A stretch of 64,000 nucleotides of DNA from Vicia villosa (lineage: Eukaryota > Streptophyta > Magnoliopsida > Fabales > Fabaceae): positions 1-64,000 of the forward strand of contig NW_026706278.1 in the NCBI RefSeq assembly GCF_029867415.1. The letters run 5' to 3'. The notes beneath the pieces were generated by a model. It saw only the letters and a program-made list of their open reading frames with translations. It was not told the DNA's origin and ran no database searches. Positions 9,564-19,998 of the stretch are shown one piece after another (positions within the stretch are counted from its first letter, which is position 1; the number at the start of each line of letters is the position of its first letter). The translations under genes and the position numbers were made by a program.

Positions 9564-10347
9564 GGTGAGTATGGAAATGAAAAATAGAAATGTAGTGTAG
9601 AAAAGTAGAGAATGGTATGATAGTTGTGAAGAAGAAGAGTGGTGGTGGTGTGGTTTTATAGTGAGGTTTGAAAATGGTGTGGTTAATGGAAAATTAAAAT
9701 GGATTAATGGTGGTGTTTGAAGTTTGAATAGAATAGAGAAATGGGAAATGAATGGAGTTTAAGAGGTGAATGATGGAGGATGAATGAGGTTAATGGAGTT
9801 TAAATGGAATAAATAGGGGAAGAATGAAGAAGATTGAAAGATGAATTTTGAAATTCAAATTCAAAATTCGAGAGGGAAAGAGAGTGGTCTGCGTGGTCAA
9901 ACAGACTGCTGGCCTTGGGAGACGTGCGTCTCAGGCAGCCAGTCTGCTGGGGCAGAGCATGGAGACGTGCGTCTCCTGTTCCTTTGGTTCGTGTCAGCTG
10001 GCCCCACACAGATGGAGACGTGCGTCTCCTGTTGTAGGCAGGTGGGTCACGCATGCAAGTGACCGGACAGTGCTGACAGATACCATTAATATTGTCCATC
10101 AGTTCATAACAGTGTCGGATTTAAATACTATTAACAGCAAAAAATTATAGGGAAGTATATATATAGCAGTCAATAGCAGTGTAACATAACACAGTAGCAG
10201 TAATCAAAAGAATTTTGCATTTAATAATAAACCAGTACTGAGTGTTAACAGAAACAGAAAGCAAAAGTGCAGAAAAATGTAAATCTAAACTAGGAATAGA
10301 AATTACTAAAACTAGAAATAAAATCTAATAGTCTAATACGGTAACAT
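9564..10347 (-). other. Spacer between the two B1 ORFs, with palindromes
   Basis: No gene is visible. On the plus strand it holds three GAGACG/CGTCTC palindromes (9918-9933, 9961-9976, 10014-10029), the same motif found in the LTRs of this nest. The 9760-10115 part recurs at 26359-26720, where it is the detached end of B2. Short frames here (for example 9841-10062) run through the palindromes. Confidence 0.6.
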
Positions 10348-11736
10348 CTAGCCACGTCTATTGTTGTTCTGATTAGACTGAATGTGTTTGAAAACTTCGT
10401 CGAACTGAGCATTTACGGTGTCGATAAAATCGAAGAAATGCATTTGCAAAGTGTGTAGCTCGTTGCGCACATGTTGTACATCTTGTTGTAGCGCAGTGAT
10501 GGCTTGTTCGTGCGTATACAGATTAGGCATTCTTTGATTCACCGATGCAGTAGATGTAGCGGGTTGTTGTTGCTCGACCTCGACATCAGTCATATCAACA
10601 GTGTGATCATCAACGGAATCTTCAGAACGAGTTTCAGGCTCATACTCAGATACAGGTTCATCAATGGGAAGAGGTTCGTAATCAGGAATGGGTTCATCAA
10701 CAGGAAGAGGTTCATAGTAACCAGGAGGTGTTTCAGGTTCAGATTCAGATGCAGGCATTTCCTCATCAAAATGTTCATAAGCTTGAGGAGTTTCAGGTGA
10801 TGGCTCTCTCTCAGGAATCTGACCATAGTAAAGCCAGTTGGCAGGGTTGTGCACACTCGTCCTAGGATTCGGTAAGGTGAACTGATACCAAACTTTGTTA
10901 TCAATGAGCAATTCAAACCGATCAGGTCCAAGGTTACCGATGATACCTCGATTAAAACAGAAATTGATGTCCATAGAGGTATGGGTACCATAAGGTGTCA
11001 ATCTAAGCAAAGGCACTCTCATTCTTATGGCATTAGCAATCATAGTGACAAATCCGCCGATCCTAATGGGTGAAACTTCGTTTTGCGTGATGCGCTCGAA
11101 GTTTGTTAGCATGAATGCGATGGCATTGACCGGGCGATTCTGAGATGTACAAAACATGATGAACAACTCTTCTCTAGTAACTTCAGTGACATTATCGGGC
11201 TTTCCAAAAATATAGTGAGCAAGGATCTTGTGAAAGTAGCGGAAAGCAGGATTGTGGATGTTCTCAGATTGAAACTCATTCTCTTCAGGGTTGTCGTTTC
11301 CAGTGATCTTGCCCCAGTATTTTTCCAACTCCCAGTATGGAAGGTTTTCTTCAGCTACTTGGGCGTATGCATCAGGTCCATGAGGTAGTTCTAACATTTC
11401 AGCAAAATCTCGGATGCAGAAATTAAACTCCATACCAAAGAGTCTAAAGAGAATAACTCCTTTTTTCAGTCCTTGTCCACAGTTTGGAAGATAGGTCAGG
11501 GAGCTCAAGAATTCCAGAGTGAGCTTCCGGTAAGTGCTAAACTTGCGGAACAAGTGAGAACCAGTCCAACCAATTTGGTTAAGCAGGTGTAGGATGCTTT
11601 CTTCGATACCAAGTTTCACCATAGTTGGTTGGTGAGGATAGCAAGTCAAATCCATGTGTCTTCCAGCCAGCTTTTTAAATCTTGCTTCTTGTCCTCTACC
11701 ACGGAACACAACTTCCATCTTATCAACTTCTTGCAT
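10348..11736 (-). CDS. Athila-type post-pol ORF, first copy
   Basis: A 462-residue frame from an ATG at 11736. The core parallels its downstream neighbour block by block: LTLEFLSSLTYLP, GVILFRLFGMEFNFCIRDFAE, YWGKITGNDNPEENEF, NIHNPAFRYFHKILAHYIF, REELFIMFCTSQNRPVNA, RIGGFVTMIANAI. The tail, about 310-400, is a proline/glutamate repeat (variants of YEPLPIDEP), followed by a helical end. It lies about 370 bp after the pol stop on the same strand, the usual place of the Athila extra ORF. Function is unknown. The overlapping plus-strand frame at 10504-10800 is a shadow. Confidence 0.75.
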   Translation of the reverse strand: MQEVDKMEVVFRGRGQEARFKKLAGRHMDLTCYPHQPTMVKLGIEESILHLLNQIGWTGSHLFRKFSTYRKLTLEFLSSLTYLPNCGQGLKKGVILFRLFGMEFNFCIRDFAEMLELPHGPDAYAQVAEENLPYWELEKYWGKITGNDNPEENEFQSENIHNPAFRYFHKILAHYIFGKPDNVTEVTREELFIMFCTSQNRPVNAIAFMLTNFERITQNEVSPIRIGGFVTMIANAIRMRVPLLRLTPYGTHTSMDINFCFNRGIIGNLGPDRFELLIDNKVWYQFTLPNPRTSVHNPANWLYYGQIPEREPSPETPQAYEHFDEEMPASESEPETPPGYYEPLPVDEPIPDYEPLPIDEPVSEYEPETRSEDSVDDHTVDMTDVEVEQQQPATSTASVNQRMPNLYTHEQAITALQQDVQHVRNELHTLQMHFFDFIDTVNAQFDEVFKHIQSNQNNNRRG

Positions 11737-12104
11737 CGTAGTTAGTAGTTAAATGAAAAACCTAGAAGTTGAAAATATTGAGATTAAGTTAGAACTAGGC
11801 TAGTGTTAATTTTAAAAATAAAATTAAATAAAACAAGTTATAATAATAATTATAATTATAAAAAGGAAGTATTTTCTCGAGTTAAGATAGCAGTTATAAT
11901 TATAATAAATATTATAAGATGTATGAAAAATAATAAGAAAATTAAAAATCTAGAATAATTAAAAATAGAATAATTAAATGAAAATTAAAGGTTAAAATTT
12001 TAAAAATAAAATGAAAATAAAAAAAAAAGAATAAATAAATGTGGGTTGTCTCCCACCAAGCGCTTTGTTTAATGTCGTAAGCTCGACGATTTTAAAATAG
12101 AAAA
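11737..12104 (-). promoter_or_regulatory. Leader between pol stop and first B1 ORF, with two hairpins
   Basis: On the minus strand, 17 nt after the pol stop, come a GTCG/CGAC stem (12074-12087) and then GTGGG-AGACAA-CCCAC (12041-12056), separated by a linker containing AAACAAAGCGCT. This matches the block after the ORFs of A and C. The remaining 300 bp are very A/T-rich without an ORF. Confidence 0.55.
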
Positions 12105-12231
12105 CTATTTTTTCGAAAGAGCGGGCAGCTCGTCTAGTTTAAAAACTTCGATGTTTTCATTGTATTCGAGATGATGGTAATACTTAAGACGTTGCCCATT
12201 TACGACAAAAGGTTTGACGGTTTCCCCTTTC
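12105..12231 (-). pseudogene. C-terminal tip of an Athila-type pol (integrase tail)
   Basis: On the minus strand the last 41 codons read through [16 protein letters not shown] and end ELPALSKK before a TAG at 12105-12107. The VNGQRLK block is typical of the end of Athila-lineage integrase. Upstream it stops abruptly at 12231, where sequence of opposite polarity begins. Confidence 0.7.
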
Positions 12232-12429
12232 ATTTCAAGAATACTTGAGAAACTCCTTCGAAAATATGGAGTGAATCATCGAATAGCCACACCATACCAT
12301 CCACAAACAAGCGGACAAGTAGAAGTATCTAACCGCGAAATAAAACAAATATTAGAGAAAACTGTTGCTATATCTAGGAAAGATTGGTCAACCAAGCTAA
12401 ATGAAGCTTTATGGGCTTATAGAACAGCT
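12232..12429 (+). pseudogene. Ty3/gypsy integrase fragment
   Basis: Plus-strand codons give [20 protein letters not shown], then [18 protein letters not shown] and ALWAYRTA. This is the well-conserved end of the integrase catalytic core; E of GQVEVSNRE is the catalytic glutamate region. Both ends are cut: on the left it meets the inverted pol tip of B1, on the right the LTR end of B2 (TGATCGCG at 12430). It may be the target into which B2 inserted. Confidence 0.8.
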
Positions 12430-14191
12430 TGATCGCGACTTTACGTGTCTATAAATCTGGTAACTGCAAGTGCACAGTCGTGTCGTGTAGTTTTAAAAGA
12501 TATCGAATCCACAGGGACTATGAATCGATCTACCGTTATCTAAGGTTACTATGTAAAGCTAGGAGTACTAAAATTTCGATTGTTCCTAAGGAAAAGTGAT
12601 TGTGAGAAAATAAAGAATAATAATAAAAGACAGGTATCAGTATGTATTTCGTTTAACTAAAGGTAATCCGAAGGTCCATTGGCTTTTGCATAATTAAATT
12701 AAAAATCTTTACTAATTCCAATTGATTAAAAATCCTCGTCTCAAACTTTCGCTCTGTTGATTCAGACTACTATCCTAATCCTAATGTACGCTTTTGCCAT
12801 CCCATTAGATTTTAGAAGAGCTTTTTGGAAACAATGTAATTAATAAAATGCCTATTTTACGAGGTTGTTATCTATTTAAATCTCCTAATCTCAAACTTTC
12901 GCTCTGTTGACTCGGAGCAAGCTAATAACCCTAACGTACGCTTTCGCCATCCCGCTCGAGTGTAAAAACAATTTTTGAAAATAAATAAGTTCCAATTAGT
13001 TTTAATACGCTTTCGCCATCCTTAAAACTAATGTCCTATGTCTACTATCCAGTTAAAGTCCTCAAACTTTCGCTCTATTGGTTTTAACCTTTGACCGTCC
13101 TAAGCCCTCGAACTTTCGCTCTATTGGTTTTAAGACTTACTAATTAAACTAGACATATAAACCAAAAATAAGTGATAATTAATAAAACATAATTTAAGAC
13201 AACTTATTTTGGATCCCTACGGTTAACTTACTTTACATACCGACACCTTTAGTAATTTAGCCAGACATATTAATATGATTAATCATGCATAAATCGGTTC
13301 GGTTCATAATAATAGACATATTAAATGGCATATAATATATCATGCAATAATAATATAAATAAAGGCGGTAAATAAAAAAAACCTGAATTAAAATAAATCT
13401 GAATTGAATTGAATCTTGAAGTACTCGAACTTCCACCACAGGTTGGCTGGATCGTTCTTCGGAATTTAAATGGCAGAAAATAAAAACAATGAAATAAAAC
13501 GATAAATCTAACGTAAGGCTAGATCTACGAAAAGTTCACAACAATTTCCAGTGTAGAAATCGTTGTGAGAAAATAAACGGTTAAATGAAAGTAGAATAAG
13601 GAAAAGCAGTTCGCGGTACAATTTCGGCAGCACTTCGTTGGCAGGAAATCGGACCCTTGGAAGTGAGGTAGCAGGTCCTATTTATAGGAGAGGTTTTGCT
13701 GTGACGTTGCGTGAAAAGAGGAGACTTTGCAGACTGGGTGTGGAGACGTGCGTCTCCGATTCTTCAGGAAGACTGGGTGCAGGACTTGAGACGTGCGTCT
13801 CAAGTGGAGAAAATCTAGGAGCAGTTGGAGACGGGCGTCTCCTCTTGGTGACGTGGCAGAAGAACGTTGGAGACGTGCGTCTCCACTTGCTGGGAAGGTT
13901 TGGGCCACGCGCCTTTGGTTCCATAGTGGGCTGGACTGTCTCTTTTGGGCCTTTTGGGTCCTAATTGCACCCCTCTTTCACTTCAGCACTCCTTTTTCAT
14001 CTTTTAGGCATAAATATTGGTCATTTAAGCTCCATTTTCTTTCCTTTTCGCAAATAGTCGTAATTAGAGTGTAAAACCTGAAACAAAGCAAATACTCGCG
14101 TAATATCATAATAAATTAACATAATAAACGGAAAATGCTATAAATATCTATGGATTTTAAGCTAAATATACGATATAAAATCGTGTTATCA
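12430..14191 (-). repeat. Complete 3' LTR of B2 (1762 bp)
   Basis: On the minus strand it runs from TGATAACACG (14191) to CGCGATCA (12430), with TG/CA ends. The end-proximal half contains the GCGAAAG motif series shared with the A and C LTRs. The start-proximal half has the GAGACG palindromes seen in B1 (offset +7020). The purine tract AAGTCTGGGGGAATT immediately precedes it at 14192-14206. Confidence 0.85.
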
Positions 14192-15224
14192 AATTCCCCC
14201 AGACTTGAACCTTTGCTTGTCCTCAAGCAAAATAATAAGATAAAGATAAATGAAACACACTTCCACCACGTCGTTCGGTCATACTCAGCTACATAGTGTT
14301 CTTATTTGAAAATAATGATAATGAACCTAGCAATAAACCTATAGTAACAACACTTAAACAACTCCCAGTATGCATACCAATCCGAATCATGCCATTATAG
14401 CTCGACCTATTTGACTTGTCATCATGTTTCACCCTTTTCATTCGCGCGCAATCACATTAAGCCCATTATCTTGACACGCACATAGCAGAGTAGTCGGTTA
14501 GTGACTATGATCCTTCTCATGGAGTTCTGGCACAATATGTGGTATACTCCTTAGCATTCACTTGTAGATTGTGGGGAATCGGACAATAGTCCTTCCTACC
14601 AAGTTCATTACCAGATGACTTCTGAACCAATCGACAGTGAGTTTTTTAAATTCTTTGTATTTGAGATTTGCGACCGTTAGGTTAAATGATCTTGTGAGGA
14701 TCACCTTACTTAGTAGGCACATTTCTTCTTATGGTTGAACACATAATTATTATTATGAGGATCATACACTTATATTCATCGGCTCTCTGCGTAGTTTGTA
14801 TCTAAGACGGTGCCGACTGCTAGAATAAACTACTAAGGGTTATTTCAAAACTTAAAGTCGGTGGTTTTGGTATAACGGGTATTCAAATCGGTTACGCATA
14901 CTCGGGGGTTTTAGAGTGTTGGGACAATAAGGATATTGACTATATTCAGTTTCAGTGCGTTGAGTGTTTGAGTAGCTTTGTATTTCTCGAACGTGTGGGG
15001 TTTGCGTTTATCGTAAAATTTTTGTTATGGCTCAAGAAAATGGAAGAAATTGAAATAACTACGGAATTATACATATAAGACTTAAATTCCATAAATATTC
15101 TTTATTGAATTTGAAAAACATTACAAGGAAGGGAAATAACTGAAGGGAAAAATAAAACTAAAGGAAATAGAAATAATACGACTCCCCCAGACTTAGATGA
15201 TGCAATGTCCTTAGTGCATAAGAA
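14192..15224 (-). other. Non-coding 3' region of B2
   Basis: Near-identical to 7172-8204, with the same pair of polypurine modules (offset +7020). No gene is visible. Confidence 0.6.
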
Positions 15225-16583
15225 CTACTCCTCATCGTTGCGGTTTCGAGAACTGCTCGCGCCTCTTGTACGAACACGGCGACGTCTATCAGGAGAGTCA
15301 TTCACACGAATGTCAAGATCATGCAAATATGTAGCAATTTCAGCGTATTGACTTTCGTTCCTAATAGCATAGTCACGGTGCTCCTGTTGCATCTCTCGGA
15401 TGAGCCTAATTGTTTCAGTTTGGTTTGTCTGCATAGCTTGAACGAGTTGATCTTGGCGTTGCATAGCAGCATACATGGCTTCAAGAGTGATAGGCGGAGG
15501 GTTGTTTGGAGGAGGTTGGTTGACATCAGCTTGCCCTTGGTTGAGTTCTTCTTCATTGGCATCCATAGGTTCATTAGGATGTTCTTGTTGGTCATCTTAA
15601 GGGTTGTCTTCAATAAGCCTCCAACGTTGAACATAACGGATGTTGATTCTTTCAGGGCATGGAAGGATGACATAAGGAATAGGAACTTTGTTGACGACCA
15701 AAGTGTAACGGCCATCATGGCGGGGTGAAACCAAGTGGGAATCGCGGCAGTAGGTGAGATCGAGTGACTGAGCAGGCTTCATGAGATGTGAGAGTGAGAG
15801 GAGCTCGTCACCAAGACCTAAAGCACAGGCCAAGGTAGTAATAATGCCTCCAAGCAAGAATGGATTTGTAGCGGGGGCGTTAACTAAACCTTGGATGTGT
15901 TGGAACATAAACGGTGCGGCATTGAAACGGATATTGTTAAGCGCACAGTAAAGGAAAAATAATTCATTTTGGTTTACCTTGTGGTTGTTGGATCTCGCAA
16001 AAATAGTATGCCCCAAAACACGTTGAAAATAACGTATAGCGGGGTTTTGAATGTGGGAAGCATGGAGAGCCCTCCAACCGGTAGGATTTTCTCCAGTTAG
16101 ATGGAACCAAAATTCAAAAGCGAGTTCCTCCCAAGATCGACCATTGAGTTCTTGAAAGATTGAGCGGTGAGCAATTGGTGCATGATTAAAATGCAAATAT
16201 GAAGCTACGACATCTTGATCTAGAGCATATTCACGGTTGAACATCCGGAATTGGATGCTACCGGTTGAGAGTGGTTGATTAGAGGGAGTGTCGTAGTTGA
16301 AAGAACTCAAAAATTCTAAGACGAGCGGCTCATAAGTAGGTACGAGTTCGGTACAAAGATGGTGGAGGCTAGATTTAGTGAGCAAACGGGTAACACCATC
16401 AATGAGACCCATAGTTTCTAGACACTCGGTGTTCACAAATTTTGTGGGAACAACCGAACGTTCGTAGAAAGCGACGTATTTTGTTCGTTGAGCATCATTG
16501 TCGTCATCTCGGAAGATAATGTTTGAAAGGTCGGGAGGTGGTCTCTCGGGACGCTCACTACGGATTAATGAACGTGGAGGCAT
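15225..16583 (-). pseudogene. Athila-type post-pol ORF of B2, interrupted by a stop
   Basis: The counterpart of the intact 452-residue frame at 8205-9563. A C-to-T change on the coding strand creates TAA at 15597-15599, splitting it after 328 residues. The remaining 113-codon frame starts at an internal ATG (15566). A few missense differences also separate it from B1. The core domain precedes the stop, so a truncated protein lacking the acidic/arginine-rich tail is conceivable, but relic status is more likely. Confidence 0.8.
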
Positions 16584-16776
16584 GGTGAGTATGGAAATGA
16601 AAAATAGAAATGTAGTGTAGAAAAGTAGAGAATGGTATGATAGTTGTGAAGAAGAAGAGTGGTGGTGGTGTGGTTTTATAGTGAGGTTTGAAAATGGTGT
16701 GGTTAATGGAAAATTAAAATGGATTAATGGTGGTGTTTGAAGTTTGAATAGAATAGAGAAATGGGAAATGAATGGA

Positions 16777-16781
16777 GTTTA
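16777..16781 (+). repeat. Target site duplication GTTTA, left copy
   Basis: GTTTA directly before the LTR start at 16782; the partner is at 26359-26363. A 5-bp duplication is normal for copia integrase. Confidence 0.9.
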
Positions 16782-17992
16782 TGTTAGAACAAGATTTGTT
16801 CTGATCAATTATCTTAGTTTTGATGATAACAATAATATGAATTTTGCTTAAGATAATATGGTACTCTAATCCAATGCAATTTCCCTTTCAGGAAATATAT
16901 ATAAAGAGTATGCATAATTCAGCGCTCAGAAGCTTTGTCTCAAAGGGTTCAGCATGCAACATCAGAACATGGTCTGGCAAGACATCAGAAGATGGTCGAA
17001 GCAGAATCAGAACATGGGTCTATGGAAGCATCAGAAGAACAAGAGAACAGAAGCACTGAAGTTCTGATGGTATCACGCTCAGAAGCACTTCAAGGTCAGA
17101 AGATCAGAAGATGCTATGCACCAAGCTGTTTGACTCTGATGATATTCAAACGTTATATTCACAAACATCAGATCAGAAGAAAGTACAAGTGGCAAGCTAC
17201 GCTGACTGACAAAAGGAACGTTAAAAGCTACTAAAGGCTACGTCAGTAGACACAGCGTGAACAAGGCTCGAGGTAGTTGACAAAAGCGTATATCATTAAA
17301 TGCGAAGCTGTACGGAACACGCAAAGCATTAAATGCACTCAACGGTCATCTTCTCCAACGCCTATAAATATGAAGTTCTGATGAGAAGCAAGGTTAACGA
17401 TTCTGCACCAAAACAACTCATATTAACTTGCTGAAACGCTGTTCAAATTCAAAGCTCAGAATCTTCATCTTCATCAAAGCTCACTACATTGCTGTTGTAA
17501 TATATTAGTGAGATTAAGCCTAAACGATTAAGAGAAATATCACAGTTTGTGATTATAGCTTTCAAGAAGCATTTGTAATACTCTTAGAATTGATTACGTT
17601 AAGTTGTAAGGAACTAGAGTGATCGTGTGGATCAGAATACTCTAGGAAGTCTTAGAGGTTATCTAAGCAGGTTGTAACTAGAGTGATCGTGTGGATCAGT
17701 ATACTCTAGAAAAGTCTTAGAGGGTATCTAAGCAGTTGTTCCTGGAGTGATCGGTGTGTGATCAGAAGACTCTGGAAGACTTAGTTGCTGACTAAGTGGA
17801 AAACCATTGTAATCCGTGCGATTAGTGGATTAAATCCTCAGTTGAGGTAAATCATCTCTGCGGGGGTGGACTGGAGTAGTTTAGTTAACAACGAACCAGG
17901 ATAAAAATAACTGTGCAATTTATTTTTATCTGTCAAGTTTTTAAAGCTACACTTATTCAAACCCCCCTTTCTAAGTGTTTTTCTATCCTTCA
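16782..17992 (+). repeat. 5' LTR of the copia element
   Basis: Starts TGTTAGAACA and ends TATCCTTCA. A TATA-like CCTATAAATA is at 17361-17370, a likely promoter for the genomic RNA. AT-rich and TCAGAAG-rich. The short frames at 16844-17234 recur in the other LTR and are not genes. Confidence 0.92.
17361..17370 (+). promoter_or_regulatory. TATA-like box in the copia LTR
   Basis: CCTATAAATA about 630 bp before the LTR end; the same box is at about 25726-25735 in the 3' LTR. Position and sequence suit an RNA polymerase II promoter. Confidence 0.6.
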
Positions 17993-17994
17993 AT

Positions 17995-18006
17995 TGGTAT
18001 CAGAGC
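17995..18006 (+). other. Primer binding site, initiator tRNA-Met
   Basis: TGGTATCAGAGC, two bases after the LTR end; complementary to the 3' end of initiator tRNA-Met, standard for plant copia elements. Confidence 0.93.
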
Positions 18007-18078
18007 GCCGGTTCTAAGGTGCAAGCACTTAACCGTGTTTAGAAAAGATTCAGGAAGAGAAAAACGCTTCAGTAAAAG

Positions 18079-19998
18079 ATGGTTGATGAAAGTGAAAAGT
18101 CTACACCTGCATCTACATCTGGCTCTGCTGAGCAATACAACGGTAACAATGGTTATACTAGACCGCCGGTATTTGATGGTGAAAACTTTGAATACTGGAA
18201 AGATAAACTGGAAAGTTACTTTCTTGGTCTAGATGGTGATCTATGGGATCTTCTGATGGATGGTTACAAACATCCAGTAAATGCCAGAGGCGTAAAGCTG
18301 ACAAGGCAAGAAATGAATGATGATCAGAAAAAGCTTTTCAGGAATCATCATAAATGCAGAACTGTTTTGCTGAATGCTATCTCTCATGCTGAGTATGAGA
18401 AGATATCTAACAGGGAAACGGCCTATGACATATATGAGTCCTTGAAAATGACTCATGAAGGAAATGCTCAAGTCAAGGAGACTAAAGCTCTAGCTTTAAT
18501 CCAGAAGTATGAAGCCTTCAAGATGGAGGATGATGAAGACATTGAAAAGATGTTTTCAAGATTTCAAACTCTTACTGCTGGATTGAGAGTTCTTGACAAG
18601 GGATACACCAAGGCTGATCATGTAAAGAAGATCATCAGAAGCTTACCCAGAAGATGGGGTCCTATGGTGACTGCATTCAAGATTGCAAAGAATCTGAATG
18701 AAGTTTCTCTGGAAGAGCTTATCAGTGCCTTGAGAAGTCATGAAATAGAGCTGGACGCAAATGAGCCTCAAAAGAAAGGTAAGTCTATTGCATTAAAATC
18801 CAATATCAAGAAATGCACTAACGCTTTTCAGGCTAGAGAAGAAGATCCTAAAGAATCAGAATCTGAAGAAGAAGATGAACTGTCCTTGATCTCCAGAAGG
18901 TTAAATCAACTTTGGAAGACCAAGCAAAGGAAGTTCAGAGGCTTCAGAAGTTCAAAGAAATTTGAACGTGGAGAATCTTCTGATGACAGAAGATTTGAAA
19001 AGAAGAAGGTCATGTGCTATGAATGCAATGAGCCTGGACACTTCAAGAATGAATGTCCAAATCTTCAGAAGGAAAATCCCAAGAAGAAGTTTCATAAGAA
19101 GAAAGGTCTTATGGCAACCTGGGATGAGTCAGAAGATGATTCAGACTCTGAAGATGAGCAGGCTAACTGTGCGCTGATGGCGACAGAAGATGACGGATCA
19201 GAATCTACATCAGAATCAGATTCTGAAGAGGTATTTTCTGAACTTACTAGAGATGAGTTAGTTTCCGGTCTAACTGAACTTCTGGAACTCAAGTCTCAGA
19301 TTAGTCTCAAATACAAAAAGCTGAAAAAGCTATTTGAATTTGAAACAAAGAAGCTTGAGTCGGAGAATTCTGAATTAAAAGAAAAACTTTTAAAATTATC
19401 CAATAATGTTGGATCTCCTTCTGATTCAGAAAAATCCACTCCTAGTCTAAACCATATTCTGAAAGAATATGATTTAAGTTTCAGGAAGTTCTTATCTAGA
19501 AGTATTGGCAGAAGTCAGCTAGCTTCTATGATATATGCTGTGTCTGGAAACAAAAGAGTCGGCATTGGTTTTGAGGGTGAAACCCCATACAAACTTGAAC
19601 CTATTAATGAAATGAAACTCACATACAAGCCATTGTATGATCAGTTCAAGTATGGCCACTCCCATGATATTAGGCACACTTCACATGCTCAAAGTTTTCA
19701 CATAACACACACCAAAAGGCATGTGACACAACCTAGGAAATATCATGAAACTCACATTAAAAATTATCATGCTGTTCCTCCTATTGCTTACAATGTTAAA
19801 CCCAAGTTCAATCAGAACTTGAGAAAATCTAACAAGAAAGGACCCAAAAAGATGTGGGTACCTAAGGATAAGATTATTCCTATTGCAGATATCCTTGACT
19901 GCAAAAAGGACAAAGCACAACATGTCATGGTACCTGGACTCTGGATGCTCACGACACATGACAGGAAGAAGGTCTATGTTCCAAGACCTGGTGCTTAA
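18079..19998 (+). CDS. gag: Copia gag polyprotein region
   Basis: A 639-codon frame from the first ATG after the primer site. Residues about 25-225 form the copia gag core (FDGENFEYWKDKLESYFLG; later ALIQKYEAFKMEDDEDIEKM). A CCHC zinc knuckle, CYECNEPGHFKNEC, is at residues 313-326. An acidic serine/glutamate/aspartate-rich tail and a coiled-coil-like segment (about 400-450) follow. The last residues after about 614 do not look like gag-pol sequence, because the protease starts in another frame from nucleotide 19883. Gag packages element RNA in cytoplasmic particles. The overlap with pol is either a programmed shift or, more likely, a recent frameshift. Confidence 0.92.
   Translation: MVDESEKSTPASTSGSAEQYNGNNGYTRPPVFDGENFEYWKDKLESYFLGLDGDLWDLLMDGYKHPVNARGVKLTRQEMNDDQKKLFRNHHKCRTVLLNAISHAEYEKISNRETAYDIYESLKMTHEGNAQVKETKALALIQKYEAFKMEDDEDIEKMFSRFQTLTAGLRVLDKGYTKADHVKKIIRSLPRRWGPMVTAFKIAKNLNEVSLEELISALRSHEIELDANEPQKKGKSIALKSNIKKCTNAFQAREEDPKESESEEEDELSLISRRLNQLWKTKQRKFRGFRSSKKFERGESSDDRRFEKKKVMCYECNEPGHFKNECPNLQKENPKKKFHKKKGLMATWDESEDDSDSEDEQANCALMATEDDGSESTSESDSEEVFSELTRDELVSGLTELLELKSQISLKYKKLKKLFEFETKKLESENSELKEKLLKLSNNVGSPSDSEKSTPSLNHILKEYDLSFRKFLSRSIGRSQLASMIYAVSGNKRVGIGFEGETPYKLEPINEMKLTYKPLYDQFKYGHSHDIRHTSHAQSFHITHTKRHVTQPRKYHETHIKNYHAVPPIAYNVKPKFNQNLRKSNKKGPKKMWVPKDKIIPIADILDCKKDKAQHVMVPGLWMLTTHDRKKVYVPRPGA

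Larger units (their letters stand above)
6143..12231 (-). mobile_element. Element B1: 3' part of an Athila-like retrotransposon
   Basis: Read on the minus strand from 12231 it has the C-terminal tip of pol, a hairpin block, two related ORFs (11736-10348 and 9563-8205), a non-coding stretch with two polypurine modules, and an LTR beginning at 7171. The LTR is cut at 6143, where it meets element A. Gag, protease, RT and most of integrase are missing. A second copy of its 6143-9780 part lies exactly 7020 bp downstream as B2. Confidence 0.8.
12430..16781 (-). mobile_element. Element B2, main part (split by the copia insertion)
   Basis: A minus-strand relative of B1. Positions 13163-16781 match 6143-9761 at a constant offset of 7020 bp with only scattered substitutions. 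It has a complete LTR, the non-coding 3' region and the second post-pol ORF, now broken. Its upstream part continues at 26359-26726 beyond the copia element. The first post-pol ORF and pol are absent. Confidence 0.85.

Noticed and set aside
16935..17234. 99-codon frame in the copia LTR (again at 25300-25599)
   Set aside because: LTR sequence duplicated by retrotransposition; no domain.
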